This document shows, one piece after another, positions 14,580-23,680 of a stretch of 64,000 nt of DNA (within the stretch, counting starts at the first letter, position 1; each line of letters begins with the position of its first letter). Source of the stretch: an uncultured Blautia sp. (lineage in GTDB: Bacteria > Bacillota > Clostridia > Lachnospirales > Lachnospiraceae); contig CALCDJ010000002.1 in assembly GCA_937900135.1 (NCBI GenBank), forward strand, positions 1-64,000. Reading direction: 5' to 3'. The notes under the pieces were generated by a model. It made no database searches. It had not been told where the DNA came from and worked only from the letters and a program-made list of their open reading frames with translations. The translations under genes were made by a program, and so were the position numbers.

Positions 14580-17500
14580 GTGAATAAATACAGATTAAAT
14601 ATCGACGGTAAAGAAGTCTACGGACTTCCAGGTCAGACAATTCTTGAAGTTTGCAAAGAAAATGATATTTTCATCCCAACTCTTTGCTACGATGAAAGAA
14701 CTGAAATTTACGGTGCCTGCGGTCTGTGTATGGTTGAAATGGAAGGCAATCCCAAACTCTGGAAAGCCTGCGCAACAGAAATCGCGCCAAACATGGTCAT
14801 CCATACCAACACACCACGTGTCATCGAATCCAGAAAGACAAACTTGGAGCTTCTTCTTTCCAACCATAAGGGAGATTGCCGTCCTCCGTGCAAACTTGCA
14901 TGTCCTGCAGGTACAGACTGCCAGGGTTATGTAGGCCTTATCGCTAACGGCGAATACGAAGAAGCAATTAAATTAATCCGTGAAAACATTCCGCTTCCAG
15001 GCGCAATCGGACGTGTCTGTCCTCATCCATGTGAAACTGCCTGCCGTCGTGGAATGGTAGACGAACCAATCGCAATCGCAAACCTGAAGAGATTTGCAGC
15101 AGATGCAGATGAGTTCGGCGAAGATCCATTTATGCCGGAATGCGAGCCGGATACCGGTAAGAACGTTGCCATCATTGGTGGTGGACCTTACGGTTTATCC
15201 ATGGCTTACTTCCTCCGTCAGTTAGGACATGACGTAACCATTTATGAAGCAATGCCTAAGCTTGGCGGTATGCTTCGTTATGGTATTCCGGAATATCGTC
15301 TTCCTAAGGAAGTTCTGGATGAAGAAATCGCACTGATTGAGAGAATGGGTGTGACAATGATCACTAACACCAAGATCGGTGAAGATATTTCCTTTGAAAC
15401 CATTAAGAGAGATTACGACGCTGTCTGCGTTGGTATCGGTGCATGGGTATCCACTGGCGTTCGCTGCAAAGGCGAGGACGCAGAAGGTGTGATCGGCGGT
15501 ATCGATTTCCTTCGCAAGGTTGTTCGCAATGAGCCTATCGACCTTGGCAAGAACGTTGCCATCGTAGGTGGCGGTAACACCGCTATGGATGCCTGCCGTA
15601 CAGCAGTACGTCTTGGCGCTGAAAAGGTTTACAACATCTACAGAAGAACCAAGGACGAAATGCCTGCAGATATGATCGAGATTGAAGAGGGCGAAGAGGA
15701 AGGCGTAATCTTCCTGAACCTGACCAATCCTCTGGAAATCATCTCTGATGAAAACGGACATTGCCGTCAGATGGTACTTCAGGTTATGGAACTGGGCGAG
15801 CCGGATGCATCTGGACGTCGTGCTCCTGTTCCGGTAGAAGGGGAGACTAAGACCATTGACGTGGATACGGTAATCCTGGCAATCGGACAGAAAGTAAACG
15901 CTGCCGGAATCGAAGGCGTAGAACTTACAAGAAAAGGCGGTATCGTATATGATACCAACACCTTTATGACTGCAATCCCTGGCGTATTTGCCGGCGGTGA
16001 CTGTGGTAATGACAAGATCTCTATTGCAGTAGAATCTATTGCAGACGCGAAGAAGGGCTGCCTTGTGGTAGACGCTTACCTGCGCGGAGAAGAGATCGCA
16101 TATGAGCCAAACTACTATGTAACACGGAACGATTTAAGCCCGGCTTCCTTTGAAGACCGTGAAAGAATGTGCCGTCCTACCATGGAACAGCTCAATGCAG
16201 AAGAAAGAAAAGACAACTTTACAGAGGTTGTATTCGGATACGATGAAGAACAGGCTCAGGCAGAAGCAGAACGCTGTCTGGAATGTGGATGTAAAGACTA
16301 CTTTGAATGTAAGCTGATCTCTTACGCAAATATGTACGACGTAAAACCAGATCGTTTTGCAGGAGACATCAACGAAGTAGAATTCCACGATGAGCATCCG
16401 TTCATCTTAAGAGACCCGAATAAGTGTATCCTTTGCGGACTTTGCGTTCGTGCCTGTGATGAAGTTATGGGCGTTGGCGCACTTGGTCTTGTAAAACGTG
16501 GATTTGATACCGTTGTAAAACCAGCTCTGGAGCTTCCCCTCTCTGAAACAGGATGTATTTCCTGTGGTCAGTGTGTAAGTGTCTGCCCAACTGGTGCATT
16601 ACAGGAAAATCTGTCCATCGCAAAATCTGTTCCTCTGGATACAGAAGTTACCGATACCACCTGTTCCCATTGTTCCGTTGGCTGCTCCATGCACCTGGAA
16701 AGCTATGGCGATATGCTGATCAAGGCTGTTCCGGACAAAGAGGGTGCAGTAAACAAAGGACTTCTCTGCGGACGCGGTAAATTCGGTTTCGACTGCTCTG
16801 TTCTTGGAGACAAACTCTTCGAGCCACTGGCAAGAAAGAACGGAGATCTGGTAGAAGTAGATTACCATGAAGCATTTGTTCTGGTTGCAAAGAAAGCAGA
16901 AGCTCTTGCTGCAAAATATGGCAAGGACGCTGTGGCAGTTGCAATCTCTGACAGATATACAAACGAAGAAGCATACGTAATGAAGAAACTGGCAGATTCC
17001 ATTGGTGCTAAGACTCTCTGCTTCAACAACAGAGAAAACGGTCTGGAAAAAGTTCTGGGTGTAAATGCATCTCCGAACACCATCAATGAACTTCTTTCTG
17101 CAGAAGTAATTCTTTGCGCTGGCTTCATCGCAAAAGAAAATCAGGTTATCCGCCTGAAACTGAAACAGGCTGCAGCAAACGGAGCGAAGGTTATCCTTGT
17201 AAATCCAGAAGGATATGAGCAGGATCACATGAGCTTTGTATACAAGACTGTAACCACAGACAATACTCTTGGCTTCTTCAAAGGCGTTGCAAAAGCGCTG
17301 GTTGACATGGGCAAGGGTGCAGGCACAGCAGGCTTTGACGCATTCAAGGCATCTGTAGAAGGTGCTTCCGTATGTGATGAAGTGAAGGCTGTTGCTGAAC
17401 TTTACGCAAATGCGAAGAAAGCAATGATCGTATTCCAGCAGAATGTGGTTTCCACAGAAGCTGCTACCTTACTTGCTGATATCGCTCTGGTATCCGGACA

Positions 17501-18083
17501 CATCGGAAAAGCCCGTGACGGTATCCTGATGCTGAAAGCTAAGAATAACAGCCAGGGTCTCATTGACCTGGGCATCACTGCAGGCGCAGAAGCAATGGAA
17601 GGCGTAAAAGCCCTTCTGGTATTCGGCGAAGACGTTCCTGCAGAAGCGCTGAAAGAGCTGGTATTCTTAATGGTTTGCGATACACACATGACAGAAACTG
17701 CTAAGAAGGCAGACGTTGTCATTCCTGGAACAGGATTCGCTTCCACTTATGGTACTTACACCAATACTGAGCGCAGACTCCAGGTAGTAGAACAGGCCAT
17801 CGAAGAAGACGTGATCTTCACCAACTGGGAAGTTGCTGCAGAACTGGCTCACGTTTACGAAGTGGAAATGCCATTTGATGATATCGAAGACATTTCTGAC
17901 GAAATGAACGAGAAACTTCCGGTTTATCGTTATGCAGAGATGGGCGAAATCAGCGGAGGCGTTCTGGAATGCAAGGACGCAGCTCTGGTTGCAGTAGAAG
18001 ACGGTGCATTCGTTGCTCCTCTTACCTGTACAGATCATCTCACCAACATGATCGATGCCAGACTTCCGAAGGCAAGCAAATAA
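14580..18083 (+). CDS. stnC: StnC-like subunit: NuoG-type Fe-S domain, GltD/NfnB-type NADPH domain and inactive formate-dehydrogenase-like domain
   Basis: This 1167-residue fusion starts at a GTG after AGGAGGTG. Order: [2Fe-2S] ferredoxin (C36, C47, C50, C64); NuoG-type His/Cys segment (H96, C100, C104, C108); GltD/NfnB-type flavoprotein with FAD motif GGGPYG (about 200-205) and NADPH motif GGGNTAMDA (about 330-338); two [4Fe-4S] ferredoxin motifs (from about C616 and C659); then a molybdopterin-oxidoreductase-like region starting with CSHCSVGC (from about 695). In formate dehydrogenases a CARL(U/C)H segment carries the catalytic Sec/Cys and His; here the aligned stretch reads FNNRENGLEKVLG, so catalysis is not expected, and the cofactor-capping C-terminal domain is also absent. 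The architecture matches StnC of the ferredoxin-dependent NADH:NADP+ transhydrogenase. Confidence 0.82.
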   Translation: MNKYRLNIDGKEVYGLPGQTILEVCKENDIFIPTLCYDERTEIYGACGLCMVEMEGNPKLWKACATEIAPNMVIHTNTPRVIESRKTNLELLLSNHKGDCRPPCKLACPAGTDCQGYVGLIANGEYEEAIKLIRENIPLPGAIGRVCPHPCETACRRGMVDEPIAIANLKRFAADADEFGEDPFMPECEPDTGKNVAIIGGGPYGLSMAYFLRQLGHDVTIYEAMPKLGGMLRYGIPEYRLPKEVLDEEIALIERMGVTMITNTKIGEDISFETIKRDYDAVCVGIGAWVSTGVRCKGEDAEGVIGGIDFLRKVVRNEPIDLGKNVAIVGGGNTAMDACRTAVRLGAEKVYNIYRRTKDEMPADMIEIEEGEEEGVIFLNLTNPLEIISDENGHCRQMVLQVMELGEPDASGRRAPVPVEGETKTIDVDTVILAIGQKVNAAGIEGVELTRKGGIVYDTNTFMTAIPGVFAGGDCGNDKISIAVESIADAKKGCLVVDAYLRGEEIAYEPNYYVTRNDLSPASFEDRERMCRPTMEQLNAEERKDNFTEVVFGYDEEQAQAEAERCLECGCKDYFECKLISYANMYDVKPDRFAGDINEVEFHDEHPFILRDPNKCILCGLCVRACDEVMGVGALGLVKRGFDTVVKPALELPLSETGCISCGQCVSVCPTGALQENLSIAKSVPLDTEVTDTTCSHCSVGCSMHLESYGDMLIKAVPDKEGAVNKGLLCGRGKFGFDCSVLGDKLFEPLARKNGDLVEVDYHEAFVLVAKKAEALAAKYGKDAVAVAISDRYTNEEAYVMKKLADSIGAKTLCFNNRENGLEKVLGVNASPNTINELLSAEVILCAGFIAKENQVIRLKLKQAAANGAKVILVNPEGYEQDHMSFVYKTVTTDNTLGFFKGVAKALVDMGKGAGTAGFDAFKASVEGASVCDEVKAVAELYANAKKAMIVFQQNVVSTEAATLLADIALVSGHIGKARDGILMLKAKNNSQGLIDLGITAGAEAMEGVKALLVFGEDVPAEALKELVFLMVCDTHMTETAKKADVVIPGTGFASTYGTYTNTERRLQVVEQAIEEDVIFTNWEVAAELAHVYEVEMPFDDIEDISDEMNEKLPVYRYAEMGEISGGVLECKDAALVAVEDGAFVAPLTCTDHLTNMIDARLPKASK

Positions 18084-18097
18084 TGAACAGATAATAA

Positions 18098-18134
18098 GAC
18101 CCTGCATGGCGGCTGCTGTGCAGGGTTTTCTTTT
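18098..18134 (+). terminator. Intrinsic terminator of the transhydrogenase operon
   Basis: ACCCTGCA (18099-18106) pairs with TGCAGGGT (18119-18126), followed by TTTCTTTTT. Confidence 0.85.
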
Positions 18135-18137
18135 TCA

Positions 18138-18166
18138 TTGTATCTGGTAGCAAATTGTGTTATACT
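18138..18166 (+). promoter_or_regulatory. Promoter of uppP
   Basis: TTGTAT (18138-18143), 17 bp, TATACT (18161-18166), right after the upstream terminator and about 85 bp ahead of the gene. Confidence 0.6.
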
Positions 18167-18251
18167 ATTTAAGATAGTGGGTATCCACATAAAAAAATAA
18201 AAACACAGCAGTCTGAAACAAATCCAGACAGACTGTGATGAGGTTAAACAT

Positions 18252-19127
18252 ATGTCAGTCTTATATGCAATCTTATTAGGTATTGTACAGGGAATTACAG
18301 AGTTTCTTCCTGTGAGCAGCTTCGGTCATCTGGATCTGATCCAGTCTCTCATGGGCATTAACCGGGGTCCGGGGGTTCTTTTTGAGGTGATGCTGCACAT
18401 GGGTACCCTTGCAGCTGTTGTTCTCTTTTTCTTCCGGGATATCCGGCAGATCGCCATAGAACTGGTGGGTCTGGTGGGAGATCTGGTGGGAAATGTACAT
18501 CTGTATATCCACAATAAGAGAACGGGAGACCATCTTCATTACGCCAAACTGGTGCAGGGAAGTTACCGTAAGTTTACGGTTCTCATCCTGGTTGCCACCA
18601 TACCCACCGCTTTGCTGGGATATCAGGCAAGAGCCCTGGTAGTGCGGGCGTCCATCTCGCCTCTGTTTTGCGCGGCAGCCCTTTTGATCACGGGAATGCT
18701 GCTTCTTATTGTGGATCTGGGTCAGTCTGGCGGAACCAAGACCCCAAGAGATACCACCTATGGCGATGCCATGTGGGTGGGAATCTGTCAGGGAATCGCC
18801 GTACTTCCCGGTTTTTCCAGAAGCGGTCTGACCATCAGCGCTGCGCTTCTGTGCGGACTCAGCCGCAAATTTGCTGTGAAATTTTCCTATATCCTGTCCA
18901 TTCCGGCGATTCTGGGAGCCATGTTCCTTGAACTGGGGGAATTTACTTCTCCTGGCATGAATGTGGGACTGGGCTTTACCTTTTTCCTTGGTATGCTGAT
19001 TGCAGGAATCACAGGTATTTTCACCATCCGCCTTTTGCTGGGACTGATCCAGAAGAAGAAATTCCGCTTTTTTGCGTACTATTGCTTTGTAGCAGGGATT
19101 CTGGCACTGGTGGGAATTTTTGTTTAA
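18252..19127 (+). CDS. uppP: Undecaprenyl-diphosphatase UppP/BacA
   Basis: This 291-residue multi-pass membrane enzyme recycles undecaprenyl diphosphate to the monophosphate carrier used for peptidoglycan and capsule export, and gives bacitracin resistance. The N-terminal signature GIVQGITEFLPVSSFGHL (residues 10-27) contains the catalytic (E/Q)xxxE and SSxxHL motifs, with His at the usual position. The second signature GICQGIAVLPGFSRSGLTI (about 178-196) carries the catalytic Arg and the PGxSRSG motif. About seven to eight hydrophobic segments can be counted. It has its own promoter between a terminator and ftsK. Confidence 0.93.
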   Translation: MSVLYAILLGIVQGITEFLPVSSFGHLDLIQSLMGINRGPGVLFEVMLHMGTLAAVVLFFFRDIRQIAIELVGLVGDLVGNVHLYIHNKRTGDHLHYAKLVQGSYRKFTVLILVATIPTALLGYQARALVVRASISPLFCAAALLITGMLLLIVDLGQSGGTKTPRDTTYGDAMWVGICQGIAVLPGFSRSGLTISAALLCGLSRKFAVKFSYILSIPAILGAMFLELGEFTSPGMNVGLGFTFFLGMLIAGITGIFTIRLLLGLIQKKKFRFFAYYCFVAGILALVGIFV

Positions 19128-19177
19128 CCATGGCTGCCGCCGGGCAGTAAGTATAGAAATAGGAGGGGAGCCGTTTT

Positions 19178-21730
19178 ATGGCAAGTTCAGGTAAGAATAC
19201 GAAGGGGAGAAAGAAAACAACACAGAGCAGACAAAAACAGACAGCAGCATCCAGTGGTTTTCAGAATGAGATCATTCTTCTGATTATTCTGGCCGCATGT
19301 ATCATTCTGATGGTAAGTAATTTCGGAATGGGCGGATTCGTCGGGGATGCCATCAGTTCCTTCACCTTTGGAGCCATGGGACTTCTGGCCTATGCCTTTC
19401 CTGTGCTTCTGTTTCTTGGAGCTGCCTTTCTTCTGTCTAACCGCAAAAACCGCCTGGCCTATAAGAAGGTCTTTGCAGGCATTGTATTTTTTGTGTTTTT
19501 GTGTGGTTTTGTACAGCTTTTGACAGAAGGATACATGAAGAGTACCACACTTATTGATTATTATACCCTTTGTTCTGATTATCATACCGGAGGAGGTGTG
19601 GTGGGAGGCGCCATCTGCATATCCACCAGCTCTGCCTTTGGGGTAATCGGAGGATATGTCATCATCGTCATGGTGCTTCTGATCAGTATGATCATTGTAA
19701 CCCAGCGATCTTTCTTTGGATTCCTTAACAAAGTGGGAACAGGAATTTACCGCCTCTTCAAAGGAGGCCACGACCGGTATCTGGAGGGAGCGCCGGAGCG
19801 GGAGCTGAAGAAAGAGCTTCGCGCCCAGGAACGCCGCCAGCGGAAGGAAGAGCGCATCAGAGAACTGGAAGAAGCCCTGATAGAAGAGGAAGAAGAGGAG
19901 CTTACCCAGGCTCTCCATGCTTCTCCCAAAGAAAAAAAACAGAAGCAGAAGAATCTGTTTCAGATTCCCAAATTGAAAGAAACCCTTCCCGAAGAACCAG
20001 AGGAAGAGAAAAACGAGCCACTTCCCGAAGAGAAGCCTTCCCAGGAAATTTCCTCACGGAAAACTTCCCAGGGACAGGTGGAGTTTCAGATTCACCGCTC
20101 TCAGCCAGTGATGGAGGAAGAAGAAGAACCCACGGAGGACACCCAGCCCCCTTTTTCGGAGGAACCGAAGGCCACAAGACAGCCTTCCAGGAATCCCAAG
20201 TCTTCCCCGAAGGAGATTGAAAGCGGCATTGTGAACATCCAGAAGGAGATTAATCAGCAGGAAGCCCCTATAAAAAGAAAATACCAGTATCCCCCTCTCA
20301 AGCTCTTAAAGAGAGGCGATGGAAAAACCCAGGGAGATTCCGATGCTCATCTGCGCAAAACCGCCCAGAAGCTCCAGGAAACCCTCCATAACTTCGGGGT
20401 GAATGTTACAGTAACCAACGTTAGCTGCGGTCCTACGGTAACCCGTTATGAGCTTCAGCCGGAAATGGGTGTAAAGGTAAGTAAGATTGTAAGCCTGGCA
20501 GATGACATTAAGCTGAATCTGGCCACACCGGATATCCGAATTGAGGCCCCCATTCCAGGAAAGGCTGCCGTGGGAATCGAAGTACCCAACAAAGAAAACA
20601 GCGCCGTAATGCTCCGGGATCTTTTGCAGTCCCAGGAATTCCAGGGCGCCAGATCCAAGCTGTCCTTTGCGGCAGGAAAGGACATTGCCGGCAAACCAGT
20701 GATCACAGACATTGCCAAAATGCCCCACCTGCTTATTGCCGGCGCCACCGGCTCCGGTAAATCCGTATGTATCAACACACTGATCATCAGTATTCTTTAT
20801 AAAGCAAGCCCAGACGAAGTGAAGCTGATCATGATCGACCCCAAGGTGGTGGAATTAAGCGTATACAATGGCATTCCCCATTTGTTCATTCCTGTGGTCA
20901 CAGACCCCAAGAAGGCAGCCGGCGCGCTGAACTGGGCCGTTTCTGAGATGACCTCCCGGTATAACACCTTTGCAGAATATGGTGTCCGGAACCTGGGAGA
21001 ATACAACAAAAAAGTAGAAGCCATGAGGGTGCCGGAAGGAGAAACTCCTCCGGAAAAAATGCCTCAGATTGTGATTATCGTTGACGAGCTGGCAGACCTT
21101 ATGATGGTGGCTCCGGGAGAAGTGGAAGATGCCATCTGCCGTCTGGCTCAGCTGGCCAGAGCCGCAGGAATTCATCTGATCATTGCTACACAGCGTCCTT
21201 CTGTAAATGTCATTACCGGTCTGATCAAAGCCAATATGCCTTCCAGAATCGCCTTTTCAGTGTCCTCTGGTGTGGACTCCCGAACCATTCTGGATATGAA
21301 CGGCGCAGAAAAGCTCCTTGGCAAAGGCGATATGCTCTTTTATCCCCAGGGATACCAGAAGCCGGCCCGGCTCCAGGGCGCCTTTGTATCAGATGAAGAG
21401 GTAAGCCAGGTAGTTGCTTATCTGGCAGAGAAAAACCCCAAGACGGAATACGACACCAAGATTGAACAGCAGGTTACGGCTGTGAGCAGTTCTTCAGGAG
21501 GTGGAAGCGAAGATCGGGATATCCATTTTGAGGAAGCAGGCAAGTTTATCATCGAAAAAGAGAAGGCCTCCATTGGCATGCTCCAGCGTATGTTTAAAAT
21601 CGGCTTCAACCGGGCGGCCCGGATTATGGACCAGCTCTGTGATGCCGGTGTGGTGGGCCCCGAAGAGGGAACCAAACCCCGTAAGGTCCTTATGACCATG
21701 GAAGAATTTCAAAATTATCTGGAAGAATAA
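19178..21730 (+). CDS. FtsK/SpoIIIE DNA translocase
   Basis: This 850-residue hexameric, membrane-anchored DNA pump clears chromosomes from the division or sporulation septum. Four hydrophobic segments occupy about residues 28-185. A charged Glu/Lys/Pro linker follows (about 200-365), then the alpha/beta RecA-like motor with Walker A GATGSGKSV (about 522-530), IMIDPK and VIIVDELADLMM (Walker B). A C-terminal winged-helix gamma domain (about 785-850, IGMLQRMFKIGFNRAARIM) recognises KOPS/SRS-type sequences. The strong GGAGGGG ribosome site is 51 bp after uppP. I cannot separate SpoIIIE from a second FtsK-type paralogue from this sequence alone. Confidence 0.93.
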   Translation: MASSGKNTKGRKKTTQSRQKQTAASSGFQNEIILLIILAACIILMVSNFGMGGFVGDAISSFTFGAMGLLAYAFPVLLFLGAAFLLSNRKNRLAYKKVFAGIVFFVFLCGFVQLLTEGYMKSTTLIDYYTLCSDYHTGGGVVGGAICISTSSAFGVIGGYVIIVMVLLISMIIVTQRSFFGFLNKVGTGIYRLFKGGHDRYLEGAPERELKKELRAQERRQRKEERIRELEEALIEEEEEELTQALHASPKEKKQKQKNLFQIPKLKETLPEEPEEEKNEPLPEEKPSQEISSRKTSQGQVEFQIHRSQPVMEEEEEPTEDTQPPFSEEPKATRQPSRNPKSSPKEIESGIVNIQKEINQQEAPIKRKYQYPPLKLLKRGDGKTQGDSDAHLRKTAQKLQETLHNFGVNVTVTNVSCGPTVTRYELQPEMGVKVSKIVSLADDIKLNLATPDIRIEAPIPGKAAVGIEVPNKENSAVMLRDLLQSQEFQGARSKLSFAAGKDIAGKPVITDIAKMPHLLIAGATGSGKSVCINTLIISILYKASPDEVKLIMIDPKVVELSVYNGIPHLFIPVVTDPKKAAGALNWAVSEMTSRYNTFAEYGVRNLGEYNKKVEAMRVPEGETPPEKMPQIVIIVDELADLMMVAPGEVEDAICRLAQLARAAGIHLIIATQRPSVNVITGLIKANMPSRIAFSVSSGVDSRTILDMNGAEKLLGKGDMLFYPQGYQKPARLQGAFVSDEEVSQVVAYLAEKNPKTEYDTKIEQQVTAVSSSSGGGSEDRDIHFEEAGKFIIEKEKASIGMLQRMFKIGFNRAARIMDQLCDAGVVGPEEGTKPRKVLMTMEEFQNYLEE

Positions 21731-21735
21731 AACCT

Positions 21736-22833
21736 ATGAAATGTCCAAAATGTCACAAAGAAGTAAAAAAGGGCTCCCTGTATTGTCCCAATTGTCTCAC
21801 GGAAATTCCGTGGGTACAGGAATTTAATTCTGTGGAGACCCTGATGGAAAAAAAGAAGCGGGAAGAACCTTCTAAGGGCTCTCTGCATCTTCGGACCAAA
21901 TGGCACAGACGGAGCCGCAGGCTTCGGCTGTTCTGGATTCGCAGGCGCAGAGAGGTCGTAATTCTTTGCGCGGTTTTTGCCGCAATTCTGGGAGGCTTTT
22001 TTTACCATCAGCTTCATACCTTCCCGGTTCTCTATGAACGGGCCAGTAAGGAATTTCAAAACGGTGACTATGAGCGGGCCATGAAATATACCCAGGAGGC
22101 TCTGGAGCAGCGGGGAAATGACCTTTCTGCCAACCTGCTTCTTGCCCAGATCCAACAGGCAGAAGGGGAAACGGATTCTGCAATTCTGGTGCTCCGTTCT
22201 CTCTTTCAGGAGTATCCGGACAGCGTACAGCTGTATCAGCTGATGCTGGAGCTTCTTTATTCCAAGGAGGAACTGCTGGAAATCCGGGCGCTTATGGAAA
22301 GCTGTACCTCCCCCAAGGTACGGGAGGCATGCAGCGATTATATCTGCGAGGAGCCAGTAAGCAGCCTGCCCCCGGGAACCTATACTTCCGCGCAGGAGGT
22401 GGCCCTCTCTGCAGAATACGAGGATATTTATTATACCCTGGACGGAAGCATTCCAGACAGCAACAGTCAGAAATACACAAAACCCCTGGCTCTCACAGAA
22501 GGAGTCACCACGCTTCACGCCATAGGCTATAACAAAAAAGGCATTCCCAGTGAGATCATCGGCCGGAAATATGTCATCGTGGAGAGCGCTCCCAATCCGC
22601 CGGAAATCCTTCCGGAAAGCGGTTCCTACACGGAAGCCACCTCCATTGAACTGACAGTCCCCGATGGCTGCCGGGCTTACTATGCCTTTGACAAGGAGCC
22701 GGATGTGAACAGTACCGAATACACCACACCCATTGGAATGCCCCAGGGCTATCATGTGTTTTATGCCATTTTGGTGGCAGCCAACGGAAAAATCAGTGAA
22801 ACAGCCAGTCGTACCTATTATCTGGAATACTAA
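21736..22833 (+). CDS. Zinc-ribbon membrane protein with TPR and chitobiase-like C-terminal repeats
   Basis: This 365-residue protein has an N-terminal zinc ribbon (CPKCHKE...CPNCLTE, residues 3-21), a basic juxtamembrane stretch (about 50-75) and one membrane segment (VVILCAVFAAILGGFF, about 74-90). Extracellular TPR-like helices follow (about 97-185, ALEQRG...LLLAQIQQAEG), then two repeats resembling the C-terminal domain of chitobiase/hexosaminidase (about 210-365; both contain a YYTLDGSIPDSNS or YYAFDKEPDVNST type turn and a YNKKG/VAANG element). The function is unknown to me. It starts 5 bp after ftsK with no separate promoter, so the two are probably co-transcribed. Confidence 0.75.
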   Translation: MKCPKCHKEVKKGSLYCPNCLTEIPWVQEFNSVETLMEKKKREEPSKGSLHLRTKWHRRSRRLRLFWIRRRREVVILCAVFAAILGGFFYHQLHTFPVLYERASKEFQNGDYERAMKYTQEALEQRGNDLSANLLLAQIQQAEGETDSAILVLRSLFQEYPDSVQLYQLMLELLYSKEELLEIRALMESCTSPKVREACSDYICEEPVSSLPPGTYTSAQEVALSAEYEDIYYTLDGSIPDSNSQKYTKPLALTEGVTTLHAIGYNKKGIPSEIIGRKYVIVESAPNPPEILPESGSYTEATSIELTVPDGCRAYYAFDKEPDVNSTEYTTPIGMPQGYHVFYAILVAANGKISETASRTYYLEY

Positions 22834-22864
22834 CCAGAATATCATCTATACAGGAGGAATTATT

Positions 22865-23164
22865 ATGGTAAAGCATATTGTTATGTGGTCCTTTAAAGAA
22901 GAAGTAACAGGAGAAGAAAGAGAAGAAGCAGCCAAAAAGATCAAGGAAGGGCTGGAAGGTCTGGTAGGCATTGTTCCCGGACTTTTAAGCGCAAGAGTGG
23001 TAGTTGCACCCTTGGCTTCCAGCACCCACGACCTTTGTCTTCTCACAGAACTGGATTCGGAAGCTTCCCTGAAAGCTTATGCCACCAATCCGGATCACTT
23101 AAAGGTAGCCACCTTTGTTCGCAGCGTCACCTGTAACCGCGCGGCTATGGATTACGAAAACTAA
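22865..23164 (+). CDS. Dabb (stress-responsive A/B barrel) domain protein
   Basis: This 99-residue protein starts at 22865 (MVKHIVMWSFKEE) after AGGAGG; the longer upstream frame overlaps the previous gene and has no ribosome site. The opening HIVMWSFK and the later PDHLKVATFVRSV pattern fit the dimeric alpha/beta-barrel Dabb family. The catalytic role in most bacterial members is unknown. Its stop overlaps the rlmH start (TAATG), so the two genes are translationally coupled. Confidence 0.88.
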   Translation: MVKHIVMWSFKEEVTGEEREEAAKKIKEGLEGLVGIVPGLLSARVVVAPLASSTHDLCLLTELDSEASLKAYATNPDHLKVATFVRSVTCNRAAMDYEN

Positions 23165-23643
23165 TGGAAATCCGAATTGTAACCGTAGGAAAAATCAAAG
23201 AAAAATACTTAAATGACGGCATTGCAGAATACGCCAAGCGTCTTAGCCGGTATTGCCGTCTCAGTTTTCATCAGGTGGCAGATGAAAAGACACCGGACAA
23301 AGCCTCAGATGCCTTGAATCGGCAGATCAAGGACATCGAAGGAGAGCGGTTGATGAAACAGATCCGGGATCAGGACTATGTGATTGCTCTGGCCATTGAC
23401 GGAAAGATGCTGGACTCTGTGGAACTGTCCCAGCGGTTAAGCCGTCTTGGAGTGGAAGGCAAAAGTTCCCTTACCTTTGTTATCGGAGGCTCTCTGGGAC
23501 TTTCTGATCAGATGCTGAACCGGGCAGATTTTAAGCTGAGTTTTTCCAAAATGACCTTTCCCCACCAGTTGATGCAGATGATCCTTCTGGAGCAGATCTA
23601 CCGCAGCTTCCGCATCCAGAACGGAGAGCCCTACCATAAGTAA
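23164..23643 (+). CDS. rlmH: 23S rRNA pseudouridine-1915 N3-methyltransferase RlmH
   Basis: This 159-residue SPOUT methyltransferase methylates pseudouridine 1915 in helix 69 of 23S rRNA. It matches the family's usual length and opening (MEIRIVTVGKIKEKYL). It contains the SAM-binding knot motif FVIGGSLGLS (about residues 103-112) and the near-invariant end EQIYRSFRIQNGEPYHK. The ATG overlaps the stop of the Dabb gene. Confidence 0.95.
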   Translation: MEIRIVTVGKIKEKYLNDGIAEYAKRLSRYCRLSFHQVADEKTPDKASDALNRQIKDIEGERLMKQIRDQDYVIALAIDGKMLDSVELSQRLSRLGVEGKSSLTFVIGGSLGLSDQMLNRADFKLSFSKMTFPHQLMQMILLEQIYRSFRIQNGEPYHK

Positions 23644-23680
23644 AAAAGGGCCAAAAATACCACAAACACCGGAGAATATT

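Noticed and set aside
14580..18083. [FeFe]-hydrogenase or catalytic formate dehydrogenase
   Set aside because: No H-cluster cysteine motifs; the formate dehydrogenase active-site Sec/Cys-His segment is replaced and the C-terminal cofactor domain is missing.
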